Assembly (NCBI RefSeq): GCF_000332335.1
Contig: NZ_KB235948.1
Span: 3,016,587-3,080,586 of the forward strand
Reading direction: 5' to 3'
From: Kamptonema formosum PCC 10802
GTDB lineage: Bacteria; Cyanobacteriota; Cyanobacteriia; Cyanobacteriales; Oscillatoriaceae
Length of the DNA: 64,000 nucleotides
Shown here: positions 46,701 to 55,720 of the stretch, in pieces
Numbering within the stretch: position 1 is the first letter of the stretch
Layout: each line of letters opens with the position of its first letter
Program-made: the position numbers and the translations under genes
Notes under the pieces: model-generated
Database searches by the model: none
Seen by the model: only the letters and a program-made list of their open reading frames with translations
What the model was told of the DNA's origin: nothing

Positions 46701-47639
46701 ATGACCTCCAAACAGTCTAAGATTCCGGTATCAGTTCTAATTCCCGCTAAGAACGAAGAGGCAAATCTGCCGGCTTGTCTGGCCAGCGTGGCTAGGGCTG
46801 ATGAGGTGTTTCTGGTGGATTCCCAAAGCGGCGACCGCAGCTGCGAAATCGCAGAAAGTTACGGGGCAAACGTGGTGCAATTCTACTTCAACGGGCGCTG
46901 GCCAAAAAAGAAAAACTGGTCGCTGTCAAACCTGCCCTTCCGCAATGAGTGGGTGCTAATTGTCGATTGTGACGAGCGCATCCCTCCGGAACTGTGGGAC
47001 GAGATTGCCGGGGCTATCGAGAATCCAAACTGTAATGGCTACTACCTCAACCGGCGCGTGTTTTTCCTGGGCACCTGGATTCGCCACGGTGGCAAGTATC
47101 CCGACTGGAATCTGCGCCTGTTCAAGCATGAAAAGGGACGCTACGAGAACTTGAGCACGGAAGAGGTGCCCAACACTGGCGACAATGAAGTCCACGAACA
47201 CGTGATTTTGCAAGGCCAAGTGGGGTATCTAAAAAATGATATGATCCACGAAGATTTTCGCGACGTTTACCACTGGCTAGAGCGCCACAACCGTTACTCC
47301 AACTGGGAAGCGCGGGTGTATTACAATCTGATCGCCGGCACCGGCGACGCCGGCACGATTGGTGCCAATCTGTTTGGAGATGCCGTTCAGCGCAAGCGCT
47401 TTCTCAAAAAACTTTGGGTGCGGCTGCCGTTTAAACCGACTCTGCGGTTCATTTTGTTTTACGTTATTCAGCTAGGCTTTTTAGATGGGAGAGCCGGCTA
47501 CATTTACGGGCGGCTGCTGAGTCAGTACGAGTATCAAATTGGGGTAAAATTATATGAGTTGAGCAAGTTTGGCGGTCAGTTGAATGTCTCAGCTGCGCCG
47601 GGACAAAAGCCGCAAGCAGTCCCCGTGAAGGAGTCTTGA
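46701..47639 (+). CDS. Glycosyltransferase family 2, WaaE-like
   Basis: 312 residues. SVLIPAKNEEANLPACLASV opens the GT-A domain, with VFLVDSQSGDRS and the DxD at Asp89-Asp91 (VLIVDCDERIP). The pattern WPKKKNWSLSNLPF and the C-terminal RFILFYVIQLGFLDGRAGYI with its hydrophobic stretch match bacterial lipopolysaccharide-type transferases of the WaaE/KdtX group. It follows the previous glycosyltransferase by 115 bp and precedes a WcaF-like acetyltransferase, a common cyanobacterial arrangement. Confidence 0.92.
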   Translation: MTSKQSKIPVSVLIPAKNEEANLPACLASVARADEVFLVDSQSGDRSCEIAESYGANVVQFYFNGRWPKKKNWSLSNLPFRNEWVLIVDCDERIPPELWDEIAGAIENPNCNGYYLNRRVFFLGTWIRHGGKYPDWNLRLFKHEKGRYENLSTEEVPNTGDNEVHEHVILQGQVGYLKNDMIHEDFRDVYHWLERHNRYSNWEARVYYNLIAGTGDAGTIGANLFGDAVQRKRFLKKLWVRLPFKPTLRFILFYVIQLGFLDGRAGYIYGRLLSQYEYQIGVKLYELSKFGGQLNVSAAPGQKPQAVPVKES

Positions 47640-48032
47640 AACAGGTTCACAGAGAGGGCTAAAGCCCTCATCTCATAAATCCCATAAAAAAGAATACAGG
47701 CAAGATGCCTGTCCTGCAGCTCCCTGCTGCCCGATAGGAAAAAACCATATTGCGGCCATCCTAGCGGACTGAATAGGATACCAAGTTGAGATAGATAAGC
47801 TGTTAAGCTAATAATGCTGCTTATTGAAAAAAGGAGGCAGAGCCTCCTGAGGGGCGTTCCCAGGCTGTAGCCGCAGGCTTCCCGCAGGGTGCCTGGGAAC
47901 GAGGGTGTAGAGATGAATAGCGCAAATTTAATGCGCAACAGCTTAGTATTGTTTTTCGCACAAGGGAACCCCCTTGATGGCCGACTTTATAATCCAAAAT
48001 TCAAAATTCAAAATCAAAAATCCAAAATAAGT
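47640..48032. other. Intergenic region with MITE-like element and short repeats
   Basis: Holds the element at 47796-47945 and a CAAAATTCAAAATC-type tract (about 47985-48027) directly before the acetyltransferase start. Confidence 0.6.
47796..47945. mobile_element. MITE-like element related to the repeats flanking oriC
   Basis: About 150 bp. Its right end contains the same 26-bp sequence as the repeats at 6193 and 6690 (few mismatches; core AATGCGCAACAGCTTA). The left end starts TAAGCTGTTAAGC, the inverse of that end, then diverges. Inside are GGAGGCAGAGCCTCC and GTTCCCAGGC/GCCTGGGAAC inverted repeats. No coding capacity. Confidence 0.7.
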
Positions 48033-48683
48033 ATGGCAGGTTCTGTGAAAGCTTCTCACCCCGAACCGGATGGGGGGGCAAAAGATGCCGGCGATTCCAG
48101 TCCAGCAGAAATGCCGGTGCCCGACGCAAAACCCTGGGTGGACATGCGCAAATACGACCAATCTTGGTTTGACAGGGGGCGTGCCGGCTGGTTTATTTTG
48201 CTCTGGTGGCTGGTGCAAGGGGTGGCTTTTCCTCTCAGCCCCCACTTTGCTCACGGGTTCCGCCGGTGGCTGCTGGGGCTGTTCGGCGCTCGCATCGGTG
48301 CCGGTGTCCTCATCCGCCCCACGGCGCGGTTTACCTATCCCTGGAAAATTGAAATTGGAGATTTCAGCTGGATTGGGGATGATGTGGTTTTATACAGTCT
48401 CGATCGCATCCGCATTGGGGAGCACTGCGTGATTTCCCAGGAATGCTACCTCTGCACCGGCAGCCATGACATGGCCGATCCGGCTTTTGGGCTGGTGACT
48501 GCGCCGGTGGAAATTGGCAGCGGCGTCTGGGTGGCGGCGGATTGCTTTATTGGCCCGGGGGTGCGGATTGGGGCCAATGCTGTGATTGGCGCTCGCAGCA
48601 GCGTCTTCGCCAGTATGCCGGCGAGTCAGGTTTGCTGGGGCACTCCTTGCAAACCCAGATATCCCCGGGTGATGAAGGGCTGA
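48033..48683 (+). CDS. WcaF-type hexapeptide acetyltransferase
   Basis: 216 residues from the ATG at 48033; the frame upstream translates a short repeat and is ignored. After a variable N-terminus it has FDRGRAGWFILLWWLVQGVA and then left-handed beta-helix repeats: VLIRPTARFTYPWKIEIGDF, IRIGEHCVISQECYLCTG, VEIGSGVWVAADCFIGPGVR and IGANAVIGARSSV. SHDMADPAF includes the catalytic His of the family. It probably O-acetylates a polysaccharide made by the two preceding glycosyltransferases. Confidence 0.93.
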   Translation: MAGSVKASHPEPDGGAKDAGDSSPAEMPVPDAKPWVDMRKYDQSWFDRGRAGWFILLWWLVQGVAFPLSPHFAHGFRRWLLGLFGARIGAGVLIRPTARFTYPWKIEIGDFSWIGDDVVLYSLDRIRIGEHCVISQECYLCTGSHDMADPAFGLVTAPVEIGSGVWVAADCFIGPGVRIGANAVIGARSSVFASMPASQVCWGTPCKPRYPRVMKG

Positions 48684-49257
48684 GCTGAACGCGACGCCGG
48701 GAGAGTTCCCTGGCAACACCGGCTTGCCTGCGATGGGGACGGACGAACTATTTATCATTTAATTTGCAAAATACAACGTACTGGCATCCTTTCAGAACCG
48801 TTACTGTTAACGATTTTGCGGCTCTTAAAAAGCGCATTACAGGGGTTTCGCTCACGAAGATTATGTAAATTAAATGTGCGATTTTTTGCGGCTTGGGCGC
48901 TTGCCAATATCTCTGTGGACGCCGCTGTGTGGGGGCGGACTGATAGATCGTCTTTAAGAACGGCAGATATAGCAATAGACAGCTCAGTAATGGACACTGG
49001 TATACATGTGCAGTTTGACATCCCAGCCCCATCCTACGAGTCGGGCGGAGCCGCTCGCATACTGTTGGCAATCTGCAACAACTTTTTCAGTGCCGGCATC
49101 CCCGAACTCGCCTGCAGCCGGTGGCGAAGGCGAGGGCCCACCTCCAAAATCCGGTGAATTACATTTTGAAAAGCATGCCGCGCCGGCGGGCAAAAGTCTG
49201 CTGTATAGAGGCAGACTCAAGTCTGCCGGCTAAAAGTCACACAACCGGAAAGCGATC
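48684..49257. other. Intergenic region, little recognised
   Basis: A weak copy of the GTAAATTAAATGTGCG sequence (about 48866) related to the repeat near oriC, and a perfect hairpin GGCAGACT-CA-AGTCTGCC (about 49212-49229) just downstream of pxcA. No gene. Confidence 0.5.
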
Positions 49258-50643
49258 TCACTCGTTCATATTCCTGTAAGTCGCCACAGCGGAAGGCGAG
49301 ATGCGATTCAGGTAGCGGAAAATCCAATACTTGAACACGGTGTCCAAAATCACTGGGAAAGTCGCGATAAACAAAAAGATAAACGATCGATTCTCTGGCA
49401 GTCCCAAATGTCGGGAGATGCCTTCGAGAATCACTTCCCAGCCGTGGGGCGAGTGGAATCCCACGAAAATATCCGTAAACAAGATAATGATAAACGCCTT
49501 AGCGCTGTCGCTCAGCCCGTAGACGATATTGTCCATAAACGACTTTAAAACTGTGATTTCCCGCTGGCTGTTAGCGATGACGAAGCCAAAAGCGAAAAGC
49601 GACAGCAAATCCGAAAAAACATTCTTGATTGCGCTGGAACTTTCGTGGCGGAATTTTTCGGCAATTTCTTCTGCCTCTTCCCTCACCTTTTCTTCTATTT
49701 CCTCCGGCGAGATATGAGGGATAGCCCCCACTAGCATTTTAAATTTGAGCTTTTCTTCAAAGTGCTGCAATTCCACGAAGGCTTCCTCTTCCATTTCCTC
49801 GTTGATAAAAATTTCAGCGTGGTGGGGGTCACGAACGCGGTCAACAATCGGGCCCACGATGAAATTCTTAGAAATCTGGTGCGTGAGGAGCGGAATCAGA
49901 ATCAGCAATAAAATGAACTTGAGCGAAACGACTGTTTGAGTTTTGGAACTGCGAAAATTATCAACAACTTCTTTCTCTGATTTCGGGTCGAGCTCTCTCT
50001 TGAGCCGGTCGAGAGTTCTCAAAATTGACCTCGGCAAGAAACTGGTTTCAGAGATGGTGTCAGATGTTTTAACTCGGCTAGCGCCAGAGGAACGTGCGCT
50101 CGCAGCGCTGTTTTGTGCCGCTTTAGAGGTTGGCTCAACCGGCACAGGGCTGTATGGCACTAAAGATGTGGACGGCGTTGGCGGGGGGGGAGCCGCTGTT
50201 GGTTGCGAGCTAGCTTTCTCAGGGCTGTACCCGGACAAGACCCGATCAATAAAATTCAGCTTCTCCAGAATTAATAACTCTTTCTCCTTGCTCTCTGGGG
50301 TGCGCCAGTCTGGGGGACTGGCCGGCGTGTCAAACAAGATGGCTTTGGGAGTCTTGCCGGGAGCGCTTTCAACAAAGGAGCGGGTGAGTTTGAATTCAGA
50401 CAGTTTCAGCCGGGCCTGATTTAAATTTTTATTCAGCTCAGCCTGAAAGTACGCCTGGACGCTGTCGCTGTGGCTAGCTGATTCTGGGGCAATTTTTTGG
50501 CCATTAAAATGCTCATTCTCGATGGCTCGGATTCTCAAGGCGGCATCATAAGCGTCATCCAGCGCTCTTTCCGGGGTCTCGGTGAGCCACTGCCCGGCTG
50601 ACTGCATGACTCCTTTAATCGCTTTAAACAGAGGTGTTTTCAT
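49258..50643 (-). CDS. pxcA: Proton extrusion protein PxcA (CemA homologue)
   Basis: 461 residues. Needed in cyanobacteria for light-dependent proton extrusion and related CO2/ion handling; the chloroplast homologue is CemA. The N-terminal 240 residues are soluble, with a Pro/Ser-rich linker (AAPPPPTPSTSLVPYSP) near 150-170. The C-terminal CemA domain has about four membrane helices: VVSLKFILLLILIPLLTHQI, the loop HHAEIFINEEMEEEAFVELQ, FAFGFVIANSQREITVLKSF, AFIIILFTDIFVGFHSPHGW and the closing FKYWIFRYLNRISPSAVATY. It is located in the cytoplasmic membrane. Confidence 0.95.
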   Translation of the reverse strand: MKTPLFKAIKGVMQSAGQWLTETPERALDDAYDAALRIRAIENEHFNGQKIAPESASHSDSVQAYFQAELNKNLNQARLKLSEFKLTRSFVESAPGKTPKAILFDTPASPPDWRTPESKEKELLILEKLNFIDRVLSGYSPEKASSQPTAAPPPPTPSTSLVPYSPVPVEPTSKAAQNSAASARSSGASRVKTSDTISETSFLPRSILRTLDRLKRELDPKSEKEVVDNFRSSKTQTVVSLKFILLLILIPLLTHQISKNFIVGPIVDRVRDPHHAEIFINEEMEEEAFVELQHFEEKLKFKMLVGAIPHISPEEIEEKVREEAEEIAEKFRHESSSAIKNVFSDLLSLFAFGFVIANSQREITVLKSFMDNIVYGLSDSAKAFIIILFTDIFVGFHSPHGWEVILEGISRHLGLPENRSFIFLFIATFPVILDTVFKYWIFRYLNRISPSAVATYRNMNE

Positions 50644-51148
50644 GGCAAAAACTTGCTGCGCGTCTTCTGTTAGTGTAGATACATTAAATCAGGAAATGCG
50701 GCTCCGACTGATAAAAATATGGAAAGCCAGCCTCCGCTTGTCTTTATAGGAGTTCAGCCATTAAAGTCTGAAAGGTTGATGCGGTAAGAATTTCACAGAT
50801 TTTCTTAAGGAAGCGTCTCCGGAACGAATCTCAGTAGGGGTGGTGGGGCATTAGCCCAACGACAAACGGTGGGGCATTAGCCCAACTACAAACGGTGGGG
50901 CATTAGCCCAACTACAAACGGTGGGGCACCGGCAAGCCAGCAAGCCCCGCTGGAAGCGGGCTCCACTCCCCTGTCTCTTGGAGGAGCGAAACACCAACAG
51001 AACAGGACTGACTGGGTTGTGGCTTCATAATTGGTAGTATAGCGGTGCTGCCATGACAATCCCCATACGGGCGAGAGGGGGAAATTGGGGGCTGCCGGCA
51101 GCAACCAAGCGAGCTGATGCGGAGGAGACGAGAGTGGAGGCGCGTTCA
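50644..51148. other. Intergenic region with GGGGCATTAGCCC repeats
   Basis: Three tandem 26-bp repeats at 50842-50919. The rest, between divergent pxcA and the helicase-like gene, shows nothing specific. Confidence 0.5.
50842..50919. repeat. Three tandem 26-bp GGTGGGGCATTAGCCCAAC repeats
   Basis: Units at 50842, 50868 and 50894 with a decayed fourth at 50920. Same family as the tract at 13591 in reverse orientation, with ATT in place of TAA at the centre. Confidence 0.88.
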
Positions 51149-53503
51149 ATGTGGATTACTGGCCCAACTCGCAGCGGCAAGACGGCTCGCCTGGTGCAGC
51201 AGTACCGCCTCTGGGCGGAGATGTTCGCTCGCGAGATGTCGCCTCTCGACCGGCTCTCACTGGCCACAGCTGCCGGTGTTCCAAAACAGGGGCTCTCGGG
51301 AGCGGGGGGGCAAAGGAACAGAAGCAGCCAAAACCCAAAATCCAAAAACCCAAATCCCAAATCCGACGACCTCCCCCCCTTACCGGGCGCGCCAGGGATG
51401 TTAGTCTTTGCGGCCAATGGCTGGGTGGAACTGGCAGACCTGCTCGCAGGTGCCACCCCCGAGCCCTTCGCGGTCCACTCTACCACACCCCTGCGCTTTT
51501 TCCGGGATGAAGTCATCCTGTTCTGGCCATTATTAATCCAGCAATTAAACCTGAGAGCGCAATTCCCCTTGCGACTGCGCCCGGAAACCGAGCAGGAATT
51601 GGCCACTCAGCTGTGGCGTCCGGAACTAGAGGCAGGAACGTTGCGCCCAGAGGGAGTCAGCGAGTCGCGCCTGGTTCGCCGCACCCTGGACTTGCTGCAG
51701 CTGGCGGCGGCTAGCGGCACGCCGGTGGAAGACATCCCTGTGATTTTAGGGCAGGGGTGGGCAGAGCGCGAACAGTCCCCCGGGCTGCCGGCGGGCGCGG
51801 GTGAGTTGCTGCGGCGCTGGCGGAGGTGGTGCTTGGAGCGGGGGTTGCTCACTTACGGGATTATTTGCGAGCTCTACTGGCGTCACTTGCTGCCCGATCC
51901 CACCTACCGGCAGCACTTAACTCGGCGCTACCGGGCGGTGCTGGCGGATGATGTGGATGAATACCCGGCCATCGCCCGCCACCTGTTCGACTTCCTGCTG
52001 GATGCCGGGTGCGCCGGCACGTTTACCTACAATCCCGAGGGTGCGGTGCGGCTGGGACTGGACGCAGACCCGGAATATCTGGCCGGTCTGGCCGGGCGCT
52101 GCCAAATAGAACCCTTGAGCGGGCGGAGCGGTTTAGCCAAAACCCTGGGAGATCCGGCGGTGGAATTGGCGCTTAATTCCCTCACCGTCCAGCCGAATTC
52201 CTTCCCCCTTGAGGATTCGGTGCGGTTAATTCAAACCACCTCGCGGGCGCAACTGCTGCGGCGAACCGCCGAGATAATTATTGATGCCGTCAAATCGGGA
52301 CAGGTGCAGCCCCAAGACATCGCCGTGATCACCCCCGGTTTGGACGCCATCGCCCGCTACACCCTGATGGAAATTCTCGGCAGCAAGGGGATAGCGGTGG
52401 AGCCCCTCAACGAGCAGCGCCCCCTGGCCAGCTCGCCGGTGATTCGGGCCCTGCTGACGCTGCTGGCTTTGGTCTATCCGGGACTGGGGCGCTTGGTGGA
52501 CCGGGATGCGGTGGCGGAAATGCTCGTGGTGCTGAGCCGGCAATCTCCAGGGAGCACCGGCTCTATTGCCCAGACGCGATTGCCCCTGTCTGGCAGCGGG
52601 GGAGAAACAGGGGATGAAATTTCACCCTCGCTGTTTGAGGCGTCAGACTTCACACTTCAAACCCGCTCACCGCTGACTGCTGACATTGACCCGGTGCGGG
52701 CCGGCCTGCTAGTGGATCACTGCTTTTACCCAGATATAGAGTGCCCCCGCTTGCTGCCGGTGACGGCGTTTCCCCGCTGGGACCGGCTGGGATACCGGGC
52801 CACCCGCGCCTACGAGGAGATTGCCGGGTGGCTAAAAACACAGAGATTGCAACTGGAACAGCAGCTTATTCCCAGTCCTGTTTCGGTTATCGACAGAGCT
52901 ATCCAGCAGTTTATGTGGAGAGGCGGCCATCTCCCCTACGATCAGCTGACGGCTTTGCGGGAACTGATTAAGATTGCCCAGCACTACTGGGAAGTGGATG
53001 GGCGACTGCGCCAAACTCAAGAGCGCACCTGCGGCGTAGGCGCAGGCGTCTCGCCTGCGCACTCTACCGGCGTTGAGCAGTTTATCTTGCTGCTGCGCCG
53101 GGGAACTATCAGCGCCAACCCCTACCCGAAACTGCCGGTTTGGCCGGCTGGCGGCGCTGTTACCTTGGGCACGATTTTTCAGTACCGCTTCAATCGCAAG
53201 TTTCACCGCTGGCACTTCTGGCTGGATGCCGGTTCGCCTTTGTGGCAAAGTAGCGGGGAAGCGGTGAGATTTGGCGCTTTTTTGTTTCTCCAGAGCCGGT
53301 TTGGCCGGCCTTGGGGCGAGGAGGAGGCCATTCTGGCTGACGAGGGGCGGCTGCGGCGGATTTTGCTGGATTTGCTGGGGCGTGCCGGTGAGCGGCTTTT
53401 CCTCTGTCACAGTGACCTGGCTGTGAATGGCCAGGAGCAGACTGGCCCGCTTTTGTCTTTGGTGAATGCGGCTATGCCGGTGTCTGAGCCGGTGCTCATT
53501 TGA
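51149..53503 (+). CDS. P-loop recombinase/helicase-like protein (UvrD/AddB-related)
   Basis: 784 residues from the ATG at 51149, which has GGAGG eight bases upstream and begins MWITGPTRSGKTARLV; an ATG at 51053 has no such support. Walker A GPTRSGKT is at 5-12. VLADDVDEYPAIARHLFDFL looks like the Walker B motif of superfamily I helicases, and PQDIAVITPGLDAIARYTLM and the later part match AddB/UvrD-like cores that often lack strand-separating activity. It is a cyanobacterial protein often labelled recombinase. Two dispersed DNA repeats lie in frame in it (51329-51364 and 53034-53060). Its last 8 bp overlap the convergent kinase gene. Confidence 0.8.
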   Translation: MWITGPTRSGKTARLVQQYRLWAEMFAREMSPLDRLSLATAAGVPKQGLSGAGGQRNRSSQNPKSKNPNPKSDDLPPLPGAPGMLVFAANGWVELADLLAGATPEPFAVHSTTPLRFFRDEVILFWPLLIQQLNLRAQFPLRLRPETEQELATQLWRPELEAGTLRPEGVSESRLVRRTLDLLQLAAASGTPVEDIPVILGQGWAEREQSPGLPAGAGELLRRWRRWCLERGLLTYGIICELYWRHLLPDPTYRQHLTRRYRAVLADDVDEYPAIARHLFDFLLDAGCAGTFTYNPEGAVRLGLDADPEYLAGLAGRCQIEPLSGRSGLAKTLGDPAVELALNSLTVQPNSFPLEDSVRLIQTTSRAQLLRRTAEIIIDAVKSGQVQPQDIAVITPGLDAIARYTLMEILGSKGIAVEPLNEQRPLASSPVIRALLTLLALVYPGLGRLVDRDAVAEMLVVLSRQSPGSTGSIAQTRLPLSGSGGETGDEISPSLFEASDFTLQTRSPLTADIDPVRAGLLVDHCFYPDIECPRLLPVTAFPRWDRLGYRATRAYEEIAGWLKTQRLQLEQQLIPSPVSVIDRAIQQFMWRGGHLPYDQLTALRELIKIAQHYWEVDGRLRQTQERTCGVGAGVSPAHSTGVEQFILLLRRGTISANPYPKLPVWPAGGAVTLGTIFQYRFNRKFHRWHFWLDAGSPLWQSSGEAVRFGAFLFLQSRFGRPWGEEEAILADEGRLRRILLDLLGRAGERLFLCHSDLAVNGQEQTGPLLSLVNAAMPVSEPVLI
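51329..51364 (+). repeat. CCAAAAACCC-type short repeat inside a coding gene
   Basis: AAACCCAAAATCCAAAAACC followed by CAAATCCCAAATCC codes for QNPKSKNPNPKS within the helicase-like protein. It resembles the intergenic tract at 47985-48027 and lies between conserved segments. Confidence 0.7.
53034..53060. repeat. GGCGCAGGCG/CGCCTGCGC hairpin inside a coding gene
   Basis: The hairpin GCGCAGGCG-TCT-CGCCTGCGC is in frame in the helicase-like gene and codes for CGVGAGVSPAHST. The same element with GCACAGGCG arms is intergenic at 34194-34220. Confidence 0.75.
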
Positions 53504-54845
53504 GATTCAGCCAGGTTTGGATTTCTTGTGCCAGCCAGGCGCACTCAACCTCGCTCAGTCCCTTACCGAATGAAAGATCGTGTCCGGATTCTCCCCGGAG
53601 GAGGACTTTTGGATTGCCTTTGCCGGTAGAGCAGCAGGCGTACCAAATATCCGACATTACCCACTTTTTTTCATAAATTTTCCGGCCAAACCACCGCCAC
53701 TCCATTTCAAAACGGTTGCTGTTCCGGTTGAGTGAAATTTGAGTGTGCTGGCCCCAAAACCGAATACAGTCCTGAACTGCGCTCCACAAAAAAGCCAAAG
53801 CTAAAACCGCTATCACAAGAGATATAGCTTTCAATAAAGAGAAAGTTAAGAATAATAATGCGCATAATTTTAGGGAAAATTTGAGAATAAAAAACAGTGG
53901 ATTTTTATGAGTCATCCAGCCTTCGGGAATGAAAATTTCTATGATGTCCGGAGACTTATTCACCACCACGCGAGTGTTGCGGGGCGGGCGAATTTTCCCA
54001 GTGGGGGGAGAGGAAGCCGGTTGAGAGGTGCTTTGCGCAGTAACGCCAGATTGGAGAGCCGCCAGCGCAACACCGGCACTGATAAATCGCCGCTCCAAGG
54101 CGGGTTCTGTCAGGTGTCCGATCCAGCTGGCAAAGCTGGGACTCAGGCTAACCCTGTCGCTAAATTGAATCCGCATGTCGCGCTGGGGCAAATCTGCCGG
54201 TGAGGTGCCGGTGGCGAGATGAATTAAAGTGGCTCCCAAGGCGTAGAGATCCGATGCCGGCACAGCTCGCCCGCCGAACTGTTCCACCGGCGCATACCCG
54301 TAAGTTCCCACCACAGTAAAGGTAGCTCCCTCCGCCGCCGCCTTGTCTTGCACTGCGCCAAAGTCTACCAGATAAACCCGCTCGTCCTCACCCCAGATTA
54401 AGTTGCTGGGTTTGATGTCACGGTGGAGTACCGGCGGATTCAGCTCGTGCAGGTAAACCAGAATTTGCAATAGGTCTTCAGCGATTTTGCGGAGTTCCGT
54501 TTCGGTGAACTTTCTGCCCTGATTCAGCAATTCCTTGAAGGAAGTACCGGGGATATATTCCTGCACCAAGCCGAACCAGAGCGTTCGGTCATCGATAGAG
54601 AAATAATCGCGATATTTTGGAATGCGGGTGTGGGAAAGCTGTTGGAGAACCTGCGCTTCTCGCTCAAAGAGTTTGAGGTCATCCCACTGGACATCGCCGC
54701 CAAAGGACAGCAGTTTGACAATCACTGGCTCCCCTGCGGGCTGTGCTGCCAAATCCTCAGCCAGCCAGGTTTGGCGACCGGCATTCTGTCCTAATTTTTG
54801 TTGCAGTTTGTAACGTTTGTGCAATACTTGTCCGGCTTGCAGCAT
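53496..54845 (-). CDS. Serine/threonine protein kinase with C-terminal membrane segments
   Basis: 449 residues. The kinase domain covers about 10-265: Lys44 in VIVKLL, the HRD motif LHRDIKPSN with Asp143, DFG at 161-163 and TYGYAPVEQF in the activation segment, all intact. A linker with Ser/Pro follows, then two hydrophobic segments near 335-370 (FFILKFSLKLCALLFLTFSL, AISLVIAVLALAFLWSAV) and a cytoplasmic C-terminal domain (ISLNRNSNRFEMEWRWFGRK). The layout, kinase plus membrane-anchored beta domain, is common among cyanobacterial Pkn proteins. The substrate is unknown. Confidence 0.93.
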   Translation of the reverse strand: MLQAGQVLHKRYKLQQKLGQNAGRQTWLAEDLAAQPAGEPVIVKLLSFGGDVQWDDLKLFEREAQVLQQLSHTRIPKYRDYFSIDDRTLWFGLVQEYIPGTSFKELLNQGRKFTETELRKIAEDLLQILVYLHELNPPVLHRDIKPSNLIWGEDERVYLVDFGAVQDKAAAEGATFTVVGTYGYAPVEQFGGRAVPASDLYALGATLIHLATGTSPADLPQRDMRIQFSDRVSLSPSFASWIGHLTEPALERRFISAGVALAALQSGVTAQSTSQPASSPPTGKIRPPRNTRVVVNKSPDIIEIFIPEGWMTHKNPLFFILKFSLKLCALLFLTFSLLKAISLVIAVLALAFLWSAVQDCIRFWGQHTQISLNRNSNRFEMEWRWFGRKIYEKKWVMSDIWYACCSTGKGNPKVLLRGESGHDLSFGKGLSEVECAWLAQEIQTWLNLK

Positions 54846-55720
54846 AATGTTGCGATTCCTTAACGCGCTAGAAAGAAAGGTTTGCAGTGGGATGGGTTCC
54901 GGAAAGCAGAACCCACCCTACCAGGCTGCCAGGTTTTTACTAATTTTATTGAGCCACCGGTTGAAACCGAGACGGAGGTTTGGATATGAAGAGTTAAGAA
55001 AGAGGTGAGAGAGACATAGCCTGTTTAAAAGCGGGTTTGGGGGAGCGGAGGGGGACTTGTCTGTCAAACTGGAGACTTCGATGAATCGAGTGTAACACAG
55101 AGGCGATATGAACAACAAGCTATGAGGCTGCTATGAAAATGTATTATTCAGTTTTAACGTGGGCTGTAAGTGGGAAAAGGGACCCATGTCCTTTTGGCAA
55201 AGGAGGGGCTGTCAAAATCGAGGTAACGCTTGCGCCAAGAGAAGCGATCCTGTAGGTGAAGGGGGAGACAATGGCTTCACGAGCTGAGGCTCAGGGGGCT
55301 GGCTGACTGTTGGGCCGGTGGGGGTGGATTGGTGGTAGCGGATATCAAAGCAGCGATCTCCAGGAGCGTGACCTGTCCACTTCCTTGAAACTCTGACAAG
55401 AGAGGCGCTCTAGCTGTCTGAAGTCACCGCGAGCCAACGTTAATGGGCTAGAAGGGCGCAAACTTTTTTGGGGCCGGCATGGCCATTGCTGCTTTTCAGA
55501 TCGCAAGCTTTTTCCCTTTGCAGCTTAGTAAAATTACTTAAAGATTAAATTTTGTTAAAAAGCGTGAGAGTTGTAAAAGTTAAGGGCATTATATAGAGAG
55601 GATGAGAGCAGGAGATGTCCGGTCAAGCTCGATGGCTTGGCGCGGCATGCCGGTGAGTGTGGGACACGTTTAGCGGGCTGCCTCTGACTGGCTTTCTTTG
55701 TACAGATCGGGAGAAGCTGA
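54846..55720. other. Intergenic region upstream of the hybrid kinase
   Basis: 875 bp between divergent genes. A short frame at 55132-55257 (about 41 codons) is not convincing. I see no repeat of the main families except GATGGGTTCCGGAAAGCAGAACCCACCC-like hairpin halves near 54890-54920. Confidence 0.4.

Noticed and set aside
55132-55257. 41-codon frame upstream of the hybrid kinase (MKMYYSVLTWAVSGKRD)
   Set aside because: No ribosome binding site, no similarity I know, and short enough to arise by chance.
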